Shown piece by piece: positions 8,668 to 17,161 of a DNA stretch of 64,000 bases. Within the stretch, counting starts at the first letter, position 1, and each line of letters starts with the position of its first letter. Below the pieces are notes generated by a model, which made no database searches, was not told where the DNA came from, and saw nothing but the letters and a program-made list of their open reading frames with translations. Location: assembly GCA_016716605.1 (NCBI GenBank), contig JADJWA010000001.1:1612001-1676000 (forward strand), read 5' to 3'. This DNA is from Flavobacteriales bacterium. Its GTDB lineage: Bacteria > Bacteroidota > Bacteroidia > Flavobacteriales_F > PHOS-HE28. Both the position numbers and the translations under genes were made by a program.

Positions 8668-9017
8668 GGACGCAGGCGGTTGGTGGCCTCATCGGGGAAG
8701 ATCACCCGGGGCCTGAATGCCCGAGCCTCGTCCAGGCTCATGCGGGCGTAAGCAACCACGATCACTACATCGCCTACGCGGGCCTTCAGGGCGGCTGGGC
8801 CATTGAGGCAAACGGCACCACTGCCTCGCTCGCCCTTAATCACATAGGTCTCCAAGCGCTCGCCGTTGTTCACATTGAGCACTTGGACCTTTTCGCCCTC
8901 GATGAAGCCCACCGCATCAATCAGATCCTCATCAAGGGTGATGCTCCCGATGTAATCAACGTCTGCCTCCGTGATGCGCACACGATGAAGCTTGGCACGG
9001 AGCACTTCAATGGTCAT
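8664..9017 (-). CDS. panD: Aspartate 1-decarboxylase PanD
   Basis: Makes beta-alanine from aspartate for pantothenate/CoA synthesis. The proenzyme self-cleaves at Gly24-Ser25 (YIGSIT) to give the pyruvoyl cofactor; Lys9 (RAKLHRV) and Tyr22 are also in place. From the ATG at 9017 the protein is 117 residues and the cleavage serine is residue 25, as in E. coli PanD, which fixes the start even though the frame is open upstream. A TAGCTTTG element lies 43 nt upstream. Its product is the second substrate of PanC, encoded just upstream. Confidence 0.96.
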   Translation of the reverse strand: MTIEVLRAKLHRVRITEADVDYIGSITLDEDLIDAVGFIEGEKVQVLNVNNGERLETYVIKGERGSGAVCLNGPAALKARVGDVVIVVAYARMSLDEARAFRPRVIFPDEATNRLRP

Positions 9018-9059
9018 GGTGAATCTTGGCTTGTGGGAGTTCCGGAGGCCAAGGGGCGG

Positions 9060-9067
9060 CAAAGCTA
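9060..9067 (-). promoter_or_regulatory. Possible -7 element (TAGCTTTG) upstream of panD
   Basis: Minus-strand TAGCTTTG matches TAnnTTTG in the 70-bp gap between panC and panD, 43 nt before the panD ATG. A -33 TTG at 17-21 nt spacing is not evident. It could let panD and the downstream genes be transcribed apart from panC. Confidence 0.35.
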
Positions 9068-9087
9068 CCAGCCTGAGAGGGATGGGC

Positions 9088-9936
9088 TCACGGGCGCTCA
9101 AGCGTCAGGTTGTCGATCAGCCGGATATCGCCCAGCCGCGCGGCGATCAAGGCTACCACCTGGGGCTCGTCTGCCCAATCTTCCAAAGGCCGGAGGGTGC
9201 GCGCATCGGCGATGCCGAGGTATTCGAGGGCAATCCGGGAATCACGCTGAAGCACCGCCATGCCTTGGTTGAGGCATTCCGGAACCGATCGGGTGAAGGC
9301 TGAATCGGCGACGGCCTGCAAGGCCATGTGGAGCATTGGGGCGATTCCCCGATGAACAGGGTCGAGCAATCGGTTCCTGGAACTCATTGCCAGGCCATCT
9401 TGCTCCCGAATGGTTGGGCACGGGATGATTTCCACGGGCCACCTCTGCTGGGAGGCAACCCATTGAATGATAGTCAGTTGCTGTCGGTCCTTCTCGCCGA
9501 AAAATGCGGCATCGGGCCGCACGATTCCGAATAGGCGGTCAACCACGTTCACCACCCCTTGGAAATGGCCCGGCCTCATCGGACCTTCCCAATACGAATC
9601 CAGCCCGCCGAGTGGGAAACGGTCATCTTCTTGGCCTTCGAACACTTCCGCCCGGTCGGGCATGAATAAAACGTCGCAGCCACCGGATTCGAGCATCCGG
9701 CGGTCTTTTTTCGGCTGCACGGGGTAGCGTTCGAAATCGCGCGGGTCGTTGAATTGCAGGGGATTAACGAAGATGCTGACGGCTACGGCTCGTGAGTTGC
9801 CCCGTGCTTTTCCGAGCAGTGCCAAGTGGCCCTCATGCAAGGCACCCATGGTTGGCACGAACCCGATTCGATTGCCCCTACGGCGCTGATCCGCTGACCA
9901 TCGCATCATCTCAATCCGGCTTCGGAGCACAAGCAT
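9088..9936 (-). CDS. panC: Pantoate--beta-alanine ligase PanC
   Basis: ATP-dependent condensation of pantoate with beta-alanine to pantothenate. Motifs: PTMGALHEGHLALL (HIGH-like nucleotide-binding site), FVNPLQF, FFGEKDRQQL (EKD-QQL motif) and MSSRNRLL (KMSKS-like loop). The ATG at 9936 gives 282 residues, normal for the family, and begins MLVLRSRIEMM; the longer frame adds an N-terminus not seen in the family. It is first in the operon and divergent from the glycogen synthase-domain gene, an arrangement I recognise from other Bacteroidota. Confidence 0.96.
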   Translation of the reverse strand: MLVLRSRIEMMRWSADQRRRGNRIGFVPTMGALHEGHLALLGKARGNSRAVAVSIFVNPLQFNDPRDFERYPVQPKKDRRMLESGGCDVLFMPDRAEVFEGQEDDRFPLGGLDSYWEGPMRPGHFQGVVNVVDRLFGIVRPDAAFFGEKDRQQLTIIQWVASQQRWPVEIIPCPTIREQDGLAMSSRNRLLDPVHRGIAPMLHMALQAVADSAFTRSVPECLNQGMAVLQRDSRIALEYLGIADARTLRPLEDWADEPQVVALIAARLGDIRLIDNLTLERP

Positions 9937-9973
9937 CGTTCGCCTTGTATTCAAGCGGCAAGCTAGCCGCGCG

Positions 9974-10004
9974 TTGAAGAAGGCCCCCAAAGTCTATATT
10001 TTTG
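9974..10004 (+). promoter_or_regulatory. Bacteroidota-type promoter for the glycogen synthase-domain gene
   Basis: TTG at 9974-9976, 20-nt spacer, then TATTTTTG at 9997-10004, matching the TTG-N(17-23)-TAnnTTTG pattern of the Bacteroidota housekeeping sigma factor. The start codon of the next gene is 20 nt downstream, implying a short leader. Confidence 0.65.
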
Positions 10005-10023
10005 CGGTCCCGATTCCCCGCTG

Positions 10024-10848
10024 ATGAGCTTGAAGAACACGAAGGTGCTGACCATCTCCCAGTCCATTTCCCCCTTCATGGACATACCCGAGGAGATGGC
10101 CAAGGTGTCGCGCTCCCTTCCGCAAGGCACCCTTGACCGTGGCAACGAGATCAGGGTGTTCATGCCGAAGTGGGGCTGCATCAACGAGCGCCGGCACCAA
10201 TTGCATGAGGTCATCCGCCTGAGCGGGATGAATCTGATCATCAACGATACCGACCACGCGCTGCTGATCAAAGTGGCCAGCGTTCCCAGCGCACGCATGC
10301 AGGTGTACTTCATCGACAACGAGGAGTTCTTCAAGCGCAAGGCGGACACGCATGACTTCGAAGGTGCCTTTTACCCGGACAATGACGAGCGCGCCCTGTT
10401 CTTCGGCCGTGGCGTGATCGAAACCGTGCGGAAGTTGGGCTGGGTGCCGGACATCATTCATTGCCATGGCTGGATGACCGGCTTGGTCCCCTTGTACATC
10501 AAGCACTTCTATGCCGACGACCCGCACTTCGAGAATGCCAAGCTGGTGATGAGCGTGTATGACCAGAAGCCTGAGGCGCTCGACAAGGATCTGGCGAAGA
10601 AGCTTGCGCTCGAAGGCTTCGACAAGGCCCTGCTCAAGGGGCTCAATAAGCCCACCACCGATGACCTGTACAAATTCAGCTTGGGCTTCTGTGATGCCGT
10701 GGTGAAAGGGAGCCCCAAGCTCAGCAAGGGCGTGGAGTCCGCGATCAAGGCCGAAGGCAAGCCGACCTTGGCATACTCCCAAGGCCCCGAGCTGCTCGAT
10801 GGCCACTTGGAGTTCTACAGCACCGTGATGGAGTGCGCACTGGTGTGA
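10024..10848 (+). CDS. Glycogen/starch synthase catalytic-domain protein (stand-alone N-terminal domain)
   Basis: The 274 residues match only the N-terminal GT5 (starch synthase catalytic) domain, about half the length of a full glycogen synthase. Seen: an N-terminal strand (VLTISQSISPFMDIPEEMAK) in place of the usual KTGGLG loop, PDIIHCHGWMTGL (the DxxHxHxW segment of GT5), and no GT1-type C-terminal domain carrying the E-x7-E nucleotide-sugar site. A full glycosyltransferase reaction is therefore unlikely without a partner. Stand-alone copies beside panC, DUF4270 and glmS are a recurrent Bacteroidota arrangement. Followed 14 bp later by the DUF4270 gene. Confidence 0.82.
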   Translation: MSLKNTKVLTISQSISPFMDIPEEMAKVSRSLPQGTLDRGNEIRVFMPKWGCINERRHQLHEVIRLSGMNLIINDTDHALLIKVASVPSARMQVYFIDNEEFFKRKADTHDFEGAFYPDNDERALFFGRGVIETVRKLGWVPDIIHCHGWMTGLVPLYIKHFYADDPHFENAKLVMSVYDQKPEALDKDLAKKLALEGFDKALLKGLNKPTTDDLYKFSLGFCDAVVKGSPKLSKGVESAIKAEGKPTLAYSQGPELLDGHLEFYSTVMECALV

Positions 10849-10862
10849 CTGGCCATCGCCGC

Positions 10863-12194
10863 ATGCCAATTCGAAACCTGCTTGGCGGGGTACTTGGGCT
10901 GACGCTGCTGGTATTCAGTTCGTGCCGCAAGCCGGAGCCCGACTTGGGCAACGGCTTGCTTCCTGGTGATCCCCTGGGCGTGGTGGTCGATACCGTTCAG
11001 ATCCACGCTTTCACGCGCGCCGACTCGAACTTCCGATCCAGCGCGCTCTCGCGGCAGTTGCTCGGTTCCTTCATCGACCCGCGTTTCGGACTCACGCGTG
11101 CCGGCCTGGTAACCCAGGTGCGGCTCAGTGCCGCGAACATCGGAGACACTCAGGATCTCACAGGCCTTGTTGCGGATAGCATCGTGCTGGCCCTGGGATT
11201 CGATGGTGCCAACTTCGGTTACGGGAATATGGATGAACAGGAGTTCCTCGTGCATGAACTCAGTGAGCGGCTCTCCATTGACTCCACGTACAGGAGCAAC
11301 AGGGTGCCGGTGATCGAAGGCCCCGATCTGCTCGAGGGCCGCGGCCGCGTCAAACCGCAGCCGCTGCGCAAGCCGTACATCCTGGGCGACAGTCTTCTGC
11401 CACAACTCCGGCTGAGGCTCAGCGATGCCCTCGCACAGAGGTTTCTTCTCGCCTTCGACACGCCAGACCTCGCATCGAATGATGCCTTCCTCGATTTCTT
11501 CAAGGGTGTGTATGTCACGGTGGGCAACAATGGCCAGGCGCCCTTCCAGGGCGGACTGCTCTACTTCAATCTGCTCAGCGGAGCAAGCAAGCTAACCTTG
11601 TATTATCGGGACCAGAACAGCGCCGATCCGGACCTGACCCTCGCCCTCGACTTCCCGATCAACACCAACGCGGTGCGCTATACCGTGGTCGAGCATGATA
11701 TCTCGGTGGCGGCGACCAATGAGGTAGCCTTGGCCCTCGCGGATAGCATGGCACCGGCTGAGCGGGTGTACCTGCAGTCGTTGGCCGGGCTGCGTACTGT
11801 GATCCGCATGCCATCCCTGACCGGTTACGCTGGGCAATCGCGGGTGGTGGCCAAGGCTGAATTGGTGATCACGGTCGATGGGACGAATTACCCGTATTAC
11901 CCGCCACCGGCGCTGCTGGTGCCTTTCCGAAGGAATGAAACGGGTGATGAGGCTTTCCTGCCAGACCTGATCGGCGGCATCGGCGCCTTGGACGGCAGCT
12001 ATCGCGAAGCAACAAGGGAATACCGATTCAACATCACCCGCTTCGTGCAGAGCGTGATCAACGGCGAGCAGGCCGATCCCAGCCTTGAGCTGGTAGCCGG
12101 GAGCGGTGGCATCACCGGGAACCGGGTCGCGCTGAAAGGACCAGCAGCCTTGGCCGATTCCCTGCGTCTTCAGATCACCTTCACCACTTATTGA
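10863..12194 (+). CDS. DUF4270 family lipoprotein
   Basis: 443 residues from the ATG at 10863, giving a clean lipoprotein signal peptide (LLGGVLGLTLLVFSSC, lipobox Cys about residue 21). The body is beta-rich with repeated DSI-V-L / L-L strands typical of DUF4270 outer-membrane-associated lipoproteins. The gene sits between the glycogen synthase-domain gene and glmS, with only 6 bp to glmS, the conserved family context. The exact role is unknown; an envelope function is inferred from the lipidation signal and position. Confidence 0.85.
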   Translation: MPIRNLLGGVLGLTLLVFSSCRKPEPDLGNGLLPGDPLGVVVDTVQIHAFTRADSNFRSSALSRQLLGSFIDPRFGLTRAGLVTQVRLSAANIGDTQDLTGLVADSIVLALGFDGANFGYGNMDEQEFLVHELSERLSIDSTYRSNRVPVIEGPDLLEGRGRVKPQPLRKPYILGDSLLPQLRLRLSDALAQRFLLAFDTPDLASNDAFLDFFKGVYVTVGNNGQAPFQGGLLYFNLLSGASKLTLYYRDQNSADPDLTLALDFPINTNAVRYTVVEHDISVAATNEVALALADSMAPAERVYLQSLAGLRTVIRMPSLTGYAGQSRVVAKAELVITVDGTNYPYYPPPALLVPFRRNETGDEAFLPDLIGGIGALDGSYREATREYRFNITRFVQSVINGEQADPSLELVAGSGGITGNRVALKGPAALADSLRLQITFTTY

Positions 12195-12200
12195 AGGGCC

Positions 12201-14045
12201 ATGTGCGGAATAGTTGCTTACCTGGGTGCCAAGGAGGCCTACCCGATCCTGATTAACGGCCTGAAACGGCTGGAATACCGCGGCTACGATAGTGCCGGGG
12301 TGGCCTTGATGGCCGATGGCGCCATGCGCATCCACAAATGCCAGGGCAAGGTCAGTGACCTCGAGGCGCATATGGCCGGTCATAGCACCCATGGGACGCT
12401 GGGCATGGGCCATACCCGATGGGCCACGCACGGACCGCCCAACGATATCAATGCGCATCCGCATGCTTCGAACAGCGGCGAGCTGGCGATCATCCACAAC
12501 GGGATCATCGAGAACTACGCGGCCATCAAGGAAGAGCTGAGGAAGCGCGGCCATGTGTTCAGGAGCGATACGGATACCGAAGTACTGGCTCACCTCATTG
12601 ATGATGTACGGGTGACCGAGGGCGTTGACTTGGCCGAAGCCGTGCGCCTTGCCCTGCAGAGCGTCGTGGGCGCCTACGCCATCGTGGTGCTCGATTCGCG
12701 ATCCCCCGACCTGATGGTGGCGGCCCGCAAGAGCTCGCCGCTGGTGATCGGCATCGGCGATGACGGCGACCACTACCTGGCGAGCGACGCCACGCCCATC
12801 GTGGAGCACACGCGCAACGTGGTGTACCTGGAGGATGGCGAGATCGCCGTGATGCAGCGGGGCGAGGGCCTGCGGATCCGGAACATCAAGAACCAGGTGA
12901 AGACCCCCTTCATCCAGGAACTCGAGCTGCACCTCGAAGCGCTGGAGAAGGGTGGCTACGATCATTTCATGCTCAAGGAGATCCACGAGCAGCCGCGCAG
13001 CATCCGTGATAGCATGCGCGGGCGCCTGAACCTGGCCAAGGGCGAGGTGGTGCTCGGGGGCATCAAGGAGCATGAGCAGAAATTCGTGCAGGCCAAGCGC
13101 GTGCTCATCGTCGGATGCGGCACCAGCTGGCATGCCGGGCTGGTGGGCGAATATCTGTTCGAGGAGCTCGCGCGCATCCCGGTGGAAGTGGAATACGCCA
13201 GCGAGTTCCGCTACCGCAACCCGGTCGTGAACGAGGACGACCTCGTGATCGCCATCAGCCAGAGCGGCGAGACCGCCGATACGCTCGCCGCCATTGAGCT
13301 GGCGAAGAGCCGGGGCGCCACCATCTTCGGCATCTGCAACGTGGTGGGCAGCAGCATCGCACGGGTCACGCATGCCGGCTCGTACACGCATGCGGGCCCT
13401 GAGATCGGCGTGGCCAGCACAAAGGCCTTCACGGCGCAGGTCACCGTTCTCACGCTCATGGCCATGATGATCGGACAGCGCAAAGGCACGTTGGGCGGCA
13501 GTGCGTTCTACAGGCTGCTGAGTGAGCTCGACGCCATACCGGACAAGGTGCAGCGCTTGCTCAAGGCTGAGGCGCAGATCAAGCGCATCGCCGGGATTTA
13601 TCAGAACGCGACCAATGCGCTCTATCTCGGCCGCGGATACAGCTTCCCGGTGGCACTCGAGGGCGCCCTTAAGCTGAAGGAAATCAGCTACATCCATGCG
13701 GAGGGCTACCCGGCGGCCGAGATGAAGCATGGGCCGATCGCCTTGATTGACGAGCAGATGCCCGTTGTCGTGATCGCCACCAAGGGCGCCAGCTATGAAA
13801 AGGTCGTGAGCAACATCCAGGAGGTGAAGGCGCGCAAGGGCATCATCATCGCCATCGTCACCGAAGGGGATCGCGTGGTGAAGGAGCTGGCTGACCATTC
13901 GATCGAGATTCCGGAAACCGCAGATCCGCTGGTGCCGCTGCTCAGCGTGATCCCGCTCCAATTGCTCAGCTACCACATCGCGGTGATGCGCGGCTGCAAC
14001 GTGGATCAGCCGCGAAACCTGGCCAAGAGCGTCACGGTGGAGTAG
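12201..14045 (+). CDS. glmS: Glutamine--fructose-6-phosphate aminotransferase (isomerizing) GlmS
   Basis: Makes glucosamine-6-phosphate, the entry to peptidoglycan and LPS amino sugars. The 614 residues contain an N-terminal Ntn glutaminase domain with nucleophile Cys2 (MCGIVAYLG), the GHTRWATHG and HNGIIENY motifs, and two SIS sugar-isomerase domains (about 290-425 and 460-600; CGTSWHAG, SQSGETADT). The C-terminus NLAKSVTVE is the canonical end. No glmS ribozyme is visible, as only 6 bp separate it from the DUF4270 gene. Its 3' end overlaps the convergent TM2 gene by 14 bp. Confidence 0.98.
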   Translation: MCGIVAYLGAKEAYPILINGLKRLEYRGYDSAGVALMADGAMRIHKCQGKVSDLEAHMAGHSTHGTLGMGHTRWATHGPPNDINAHPHASNSGELAIIHNGIIENYAAIKEELRKRGHVFRSDTDTEVLAHLIDDVRVTEGVDLAEAVRLALQSVVGAYAIVVLDSRSPDLMVAARKSSPLVIGIGDDGDHYLASDATPIVEHTRNVVYLEDGEIAVMQRGEGLRIRNIKNQVKTPFIQELELHLEALEKGGYDHFMLKEIHEQPRSIRDSMRGRLNLAKGEVVLGGIKEHEQKFVQAKRVLIVGCGTSWHAGLVGEYLFEELARIPVEVEYASEFRYRNPVVNEDDLVIAISQSGETADTLAAIELAKSRGATIFGICNVVGSSIARVTHAGSYTHAGPEIGVASTKAFTAQVTVLTLMAMMIGQRKGTLGGSAFYRLLSELDAIPDKVQRLLKAEAQIKRIAGIYQNATNALYLGRGYSFPVALEGALKLKEISYIHAEGYPAAEMKHGPIALIDEQMPVVVIATKGASYEKVVSNIQEVKARKGIIIAIVTEGDRVVKELADHSIEIPETADPLVPLLSVIPLQLLSYHIAVMRGCNVDQPRNLAKSVTVE

Positions 14046-14412
14046 GCTCACCAGCCCACATCAGGATCCGGTCGCAGTCCTGGAATCGGACGAGGTCCTT
14101 GGCAGCTATCAGCTGGATCAGGTCGATGAGTGCCACCACGCCGAAGCCGCCAAAGGTGAGACCATAAGCGATTGCCACTTTCGGGGTGGTGCCCAGGTAC
14201 AGCCGATGCGCACCGAATGGGCCTAACAGGACCGCCAGCGCGATGGCCATGCCGCGGCGATTCTCAGGCGGCGCCATGGATCCAACGGTCTCTGTTTGCA
14301 GTAGGTTCGGCTCGATTTGGGAAAGCAGGCTATCCGTGTGGTACGGCCCCATGGCAGCACCTTGGGTAACGCAAAGCGACAGAGCCGCTGCGCCAATCGC
14401 ACGGAACCACAT
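14032..14412 (-). CDS. TM2 domain-containing membrane protein
   Basis: 126 residues: an N-terminal signal-like hydrophobic stretch, a hydrophilic segment, then the TM2 pair of helices with the family hairpin LGPFGAHRLYLGTTPKVA and the second helix followed by a DLIQLIAAKDL motif. TM2 proteins are small membrane proteins of unknown function, common in Bacteroidota. A TACTTTTG element lies only 4 nt upstream of the ATG, so the message may be nearly leaderless or the true start may be slightly downstream. Overlaps glmS tail to tail. Confidence 0.82.
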   Translation of the reverse strand: MWFRAIGAAALSLCVTQGAAMGPYHTDSLLSQIEPNLLQTETVGSMAPPENRRGMAIALAVLLGPFGAHRLYLGTTPKVAIAYGLTFGGFGVVALIDLIQLIAAKDLVRFQDCDRILMWAGEPTPP

Positions 14413-14416
14413 GCTT

Positions 14417-14424
14417 CAAAAGTA
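14417..14424 (-). promoter_or_regulatory. Possible -7 element (TACTTTTG) of the TM2 gene
   Basis: Minus-strand TACTTTTG fits TAnnTTTG and ends 4 nt before the TM2 ATG at 14412. If active, transcription would begin at about the start codon. No convincing -33 element was seen. Confidence 0.35.
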
Positions 14425-14499
14425 GAAGGCTGCTGAACACCGTGGAAGCACAACGCCAGAGCCCATGCCCTGGCGCCGCACAAGGAAAAAGGTTGCCGG

Positions 14500-15108
14500 T
14501 TACTTGCTTTCAGCGAAGCGCCGGGCCACTTCGGCCCAATTCACCACGTTCCAGAAGGCGGCGATGTAATCCGGACGGCGGTTCTGGTAGTTGAGGTAGT
14601 AGGCATGTTCCCACACGTCGAGGGCCAGTACCGGGGTTCCGCCGCAGCCGGTGCCGGGCATGAGCGGATTGTCTTGGTTGGGGGTGGAGCACACCTCGAG
14701 CTTGCCGCCCCTGTGCACGCAAAGCCAGGCCCAACCGCTTCCGAAGCGCGAGGCACCCGCGGCTGCGAACTTCTCCTTGAACGCCTCGAACGAGCCGAAG
14801 TCGCGGGCAATGGCCTCGCCCAGTTCACCAGAAGGGGCGCCCCCCGCATTGGGGGCCATGATGCTCCAGAACAGGCTGTGGTTGTAGTGGCCGCCCCCGT
14901 TGTTCCGAACGGGCATGTTGGCCATGTCGAGCCCGGCCATGAGGGCCTCGATGGGCTGGCCATCCATGGGGGTGCCTTCAATGGCCTTGTTCAGGTTGGT
15001 CACATAAGCCTGGTGGTGCTTGCCGTGGTGGATCTCCATGGTGCGCGCATCGATGTGCGGCTCCAGGGCATTGTGGGCGTAGGGAAGCGTGGGGAGCTGG
15101 TATGGCAT
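14500..15108 (-). CDS. sodB: Superoxide dismutase (Fe/Mn family)
   Basis: Removes superoxide in the cytoplasm. The 202-residue length is normal. Motifs: LPYAHNALEPHIDARTMEIH at the N-terminus, HHGKHHQAYVTNLN (first His ligand region), NNGGGHYNHSLFW (second His), and DVWEHAYYLNYQNRR (Asp/His ligands). The residues around the metal do not let me choose between Fe, Mn or cambialistic use, so the symbol is by similarity only. Divergent from the small lipoprotein gene across 127 bp that holds the latter's promoter. Confidence 0.95.
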   Translation of the reverse strand: MPYQLPTLPYAHNALEPHIDARTMEIHHGKHHQAYVTNLNKAIEGTPMDGQPIEALMAGLDMANMPVRNNGGGHYNHSLFWSIMAPNAGGAPSGELGEAIARDFGSFEAFKEKFAAAGASRFGSGWAWLCVHRGGKLEVCSTPNQDNPLMPGTGCGGTPVLALDVWEHAYYLNYQNRRPDYIAAFWNVVNWAEVARRFAESK

Positions 15109-15176
15109 GACTGGTGGTTTCGTGGTTGGTTTCCGTCGATGGGCCGAAGGTATTCACCCGAAAAGCTGATCCGGAT

Positions 15177-15206
15177 TTTGACGGATCCATAACGCCGGTA
15201 CATTTG
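15177..15206 (+). promoter_or_regulatory. Strong Bacteroidota-type promoter for the small lipoprotein
   Basis: TTTG at 15177-15180, 18-nt spacer, TACATTTG at 15199-15206: a near-ideal match to the TTTG/TAnnTTTG consensus. The ATG is 29 nt further on. With the clean terminator after the gene this makes a monocistronic, probably highly expressed unit. Confidence 0.75.
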
Positions 15207-15235
15207 CGCCCACTTTCACCAACCGTACCACTCAC

Positions 15236-15478
15236 ATGTTGAAGAAGTTCGCTCTTTTGGCTGGCATCGCCGCCTTCGTGGTGGCTTGCGGCCCGTCTCA
15301 GGCCGAGATTGAGGCCAAGGCCAAGAACACGGCCGACAGCATCGCGGCTGTGATGCGCGCTGACAGCATCCGCATGGCCGAAGAGGCCGCTGCTGCTCAG
15401 GCCGAGGCTGAAGCCAAGGCTCAGGCCGTGGCTGACAGCATCGCTGCTGCTGCTGCTGCCATGACCACCGGCAAGTAG
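15236..15478 (+). CDS. Small alanine-rich coiled-coil lipoprotein
   Basis: 80 residues: lipoprotein signal (MLKKFALLAGIAAFVVAC, Cys18) followed by a helix almost wholly made of Ala, Glu, Lys, Asp and Gln with repeats such as ADSIAA and EAEAKAQAVADSIAA. The composition and spacing suggest a long amphipathic helix, reminiscent of Lpp/OprI-like major lipoproteins, though no sequence kinship is claimed. It ends in MTTGK without the C-terminal Lys context of Lpp beyond that single residue. The gene has its own promoter and terminator. An abundant envelope or spacer lipoprotein is a reasonable guess. Confidence 0.8.
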   Translation: MLKKFALLAGIAAFVVACGPSQAEIEAKAKNTADSIAAVMRADSIRMAEEAAAAQAEAEAKAQAVADSIAAAAAAMTTGK

Positions 15479-15502
15479 TAATCAGGCCGTACTGCAAATG
15501 GG

Positions 15503-15526
15503 AAGGGGGCCTGGCGGCCCCTTTTT
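15503..15526 (+). terminator. Rho-independent terminator after the small lipoprotein
   Basis: A 9-bp stem (15503-15511 with 15516-15524, one G-U pair, loop TGGC) runs straight into a T-run ending at 15526. It lies 24 nt after the lipoprotein stop codon and abuts the stop codon of the convergent protease gene. Confidence 0.85.
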
Positions 15527-17157
15527 CATTTCTGGCCGGCGGCCTTTCCGGCGGCGAGTTCATCTGCAGCACGGATGAAGGCGGAGTCGGAGTCCAGCAT
15601 CACTTCGTAGAATCCCGGATCGCCCCAGAGATTCCGGGCCACCCCGGCTTTCAAGCGGTTGGTGATCTGCTTCCGCGAGCGCTCAAGCTCTCCGGGCTTT
15701 TCGATGATGCCCTGTTCCTTGGCCTCTTTGCGCAATCCTTCGAGCGCCGTTTCGGATAAGGCGTACCGCAGCTTGAACGCGGAGGGGCTGCCGAAGGCCA
15801 GCAGCCGGCCACGCTCGCGGTCAGCGAGGTCGAAGGCGTATTGGTTGAGCGTGCCGCTGAAGAAGAGGTCCGTGAGGAATTGCGAGCCCTCGGCGGTATC
15901 GGCCGCCACGAAGAGGTCGGGCATCACGCCGCCGCCGCCGTAAACGATGCGCCCGCCCTTGGTGCGGAAGACCTGCGTGCTGTCAATGCGCACGCTGTCG
16001 GCAGAGAAGAGCTCCCCATGGGTGGTTCGCCGTTCATAATCGGCATCGTAATCAACCCCCGCGCCGTAAGGTTTCTGGATGCTGCGGCCACTGGCCGTGT
16101 AATAGCGCGCCGTGGTGATCCGCACAGCGCTCTGGTCCGGCAGGTCTATGTGTTCCTGCACCAGGCCTTTCCCGAAGGACCGGCGGCCGACGATGGTTGC
16201 CCGATCATTGTCCTGCAGGGCCCCGGCAATGATCTCACTCGCGCTGGCCGAGCCTTCATCGATGAGGATTGCCAATGGGATGTTCTCATACACTCCGCGG
16301 CCGGTAGCCAGCATGTCTCGCCGAGGCGATCTGCGGCCCTGGGTGTACACGATCACGCTGCCATCGGGCAGGAACTCGTCGGCCAGGTCAACCGCCGCAT
16401 TCAAGTAGCCACCGCCGTTGCCGCGCAGATCGAGCACCAGGCGCTGCATGCCTTCGGCGCGCAGCCCATCGGCTGCAGCAAGGAACTCGGCATGGGTATT
16501 CTTCGCGAATCGGCTCAGCTTGATGTAGCCGGTGCCATCGGGACGCAGCAGTGCCGCCGCAACGCTATTGATCGGGATGGCGCCGCGTGTGATCTCCACG
16601 TCCATCGGTTTCTTGCCCGGCCTTCCGATCACGACCTTCACTTGGCTGCCCTTGGGGCCGCGCAGCAGCTTCATCACACCGTCGTTGGTGATGCCCACGC
16701 CCGCCAATGGAACGGTGTCGGCCTTCAGGATGCGGTCGCCGGCGCGGATGCCCAATTGGGCGCTGGGCCCGCCTTCAACCGGCGACACCACCACCACGGT
16801 ATCGCGCTGAATCGCGAACTCCACGCCGATGCCATCGAAGCTGCCTTCGAGGGGCTCGGTGGCAGCACGCAGTTCAGCCGCACTGATGTAGTAGCTGTGC
16901 GGGTCGAGCCGGTGCAGCATCTCCTGTAGCACCTCCTCCACCAGGGCGCCCTTCTCCACGCTATCGACGTATTGGCGGTCGATGAGGTCGAGGACCTGCC
17001 CGAGCTTGTCCGCTGCAGCGGGTTGCCGCAATTGGAAGATCGTGAGCGGTCCACCGGAACCGTCGCCCAGGTTGCGTCCGAGGAATAAGCCAGCCACCAG
17101 CGCCAAGGAGAGCAGCAGCGGCACGTAGGGCGAGATCGGGTGGCGGGTGGCGCTCAT
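15526..17157 (-). CDS. S41 family C-terminal processing peptidase
   Basis: 543-residue periplasmic serine protease. Order: N-terminal membrane anchor (PYVPLLLSLALVAGLFLG), a helical segment (DKLGQVLDLIDRQYVDSV), PDZ domain (about 85-180; GIGVEFAIQRDTVVVVSP), and the S41 core with the Ser of DEGSASASEI and the Lys of RRSFGKGLVQ as the catalytic dyad. The C-terminal about 140 residues are helical as in Ctp/Prc homologues. It is 4 bp downstream of the dCMP deaminase gene and likely co-transcribed. Substrate not known; homologues trim C-termini of envelope proteins. Confidence 0.94.
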   Translation of the reverse strand: MSATRHPISPYVPLLLSLALVAGLFLGRNLGDGSGGPLTIFQLRQPAAADKLGQVLDLIDRQYVDSVEKGALVEEVLQEMLHRLDPHSYYISAAELRAATEPLEGSFDGIGVEFAIQRDTVVVVSPVEGGPSAQLGIRAGDRILKADTVPLAGVGITNDGVMKLLRGPKGSQVKVVIGRPGKKPMDVEITRGAIPINSVAAALLRPDGTGYIKLSRFAKNTHAEFLAAADGLRAEGMQRLVLDLRGNGGGYLNAAVDLADEFLPDGSVIVYTQGRRSPRRDMLATGRGVYENIPLAILIDEGSASASEIIAGALQDNDRATIVGRRSFGKGLVQEHIDLPDQSAVRITTARYYTASGRSIQKPYGAGVDYDADYERRTTHGELFSADSVRIDSTQVFRTKGGRIVYGGGGVMPDLFVAADTAEGSQFLTDLFFSGTLNQYAFDLADRERGRLLAFGSPSAFKLRYALSETALEGLRKEAKEQGIIEKPGELERSRKQITNRLKAGVARNLWGDPGFYEVMLDSDSAFIRAADELAAGKAAGQK

Positions 17158-17161
17158 GCGT

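Noticed and set aside
12195..12200. glmS ribozyme
   Set aside because: Only 6 bp separate glmS from the preceding gene, so there is no room for it.
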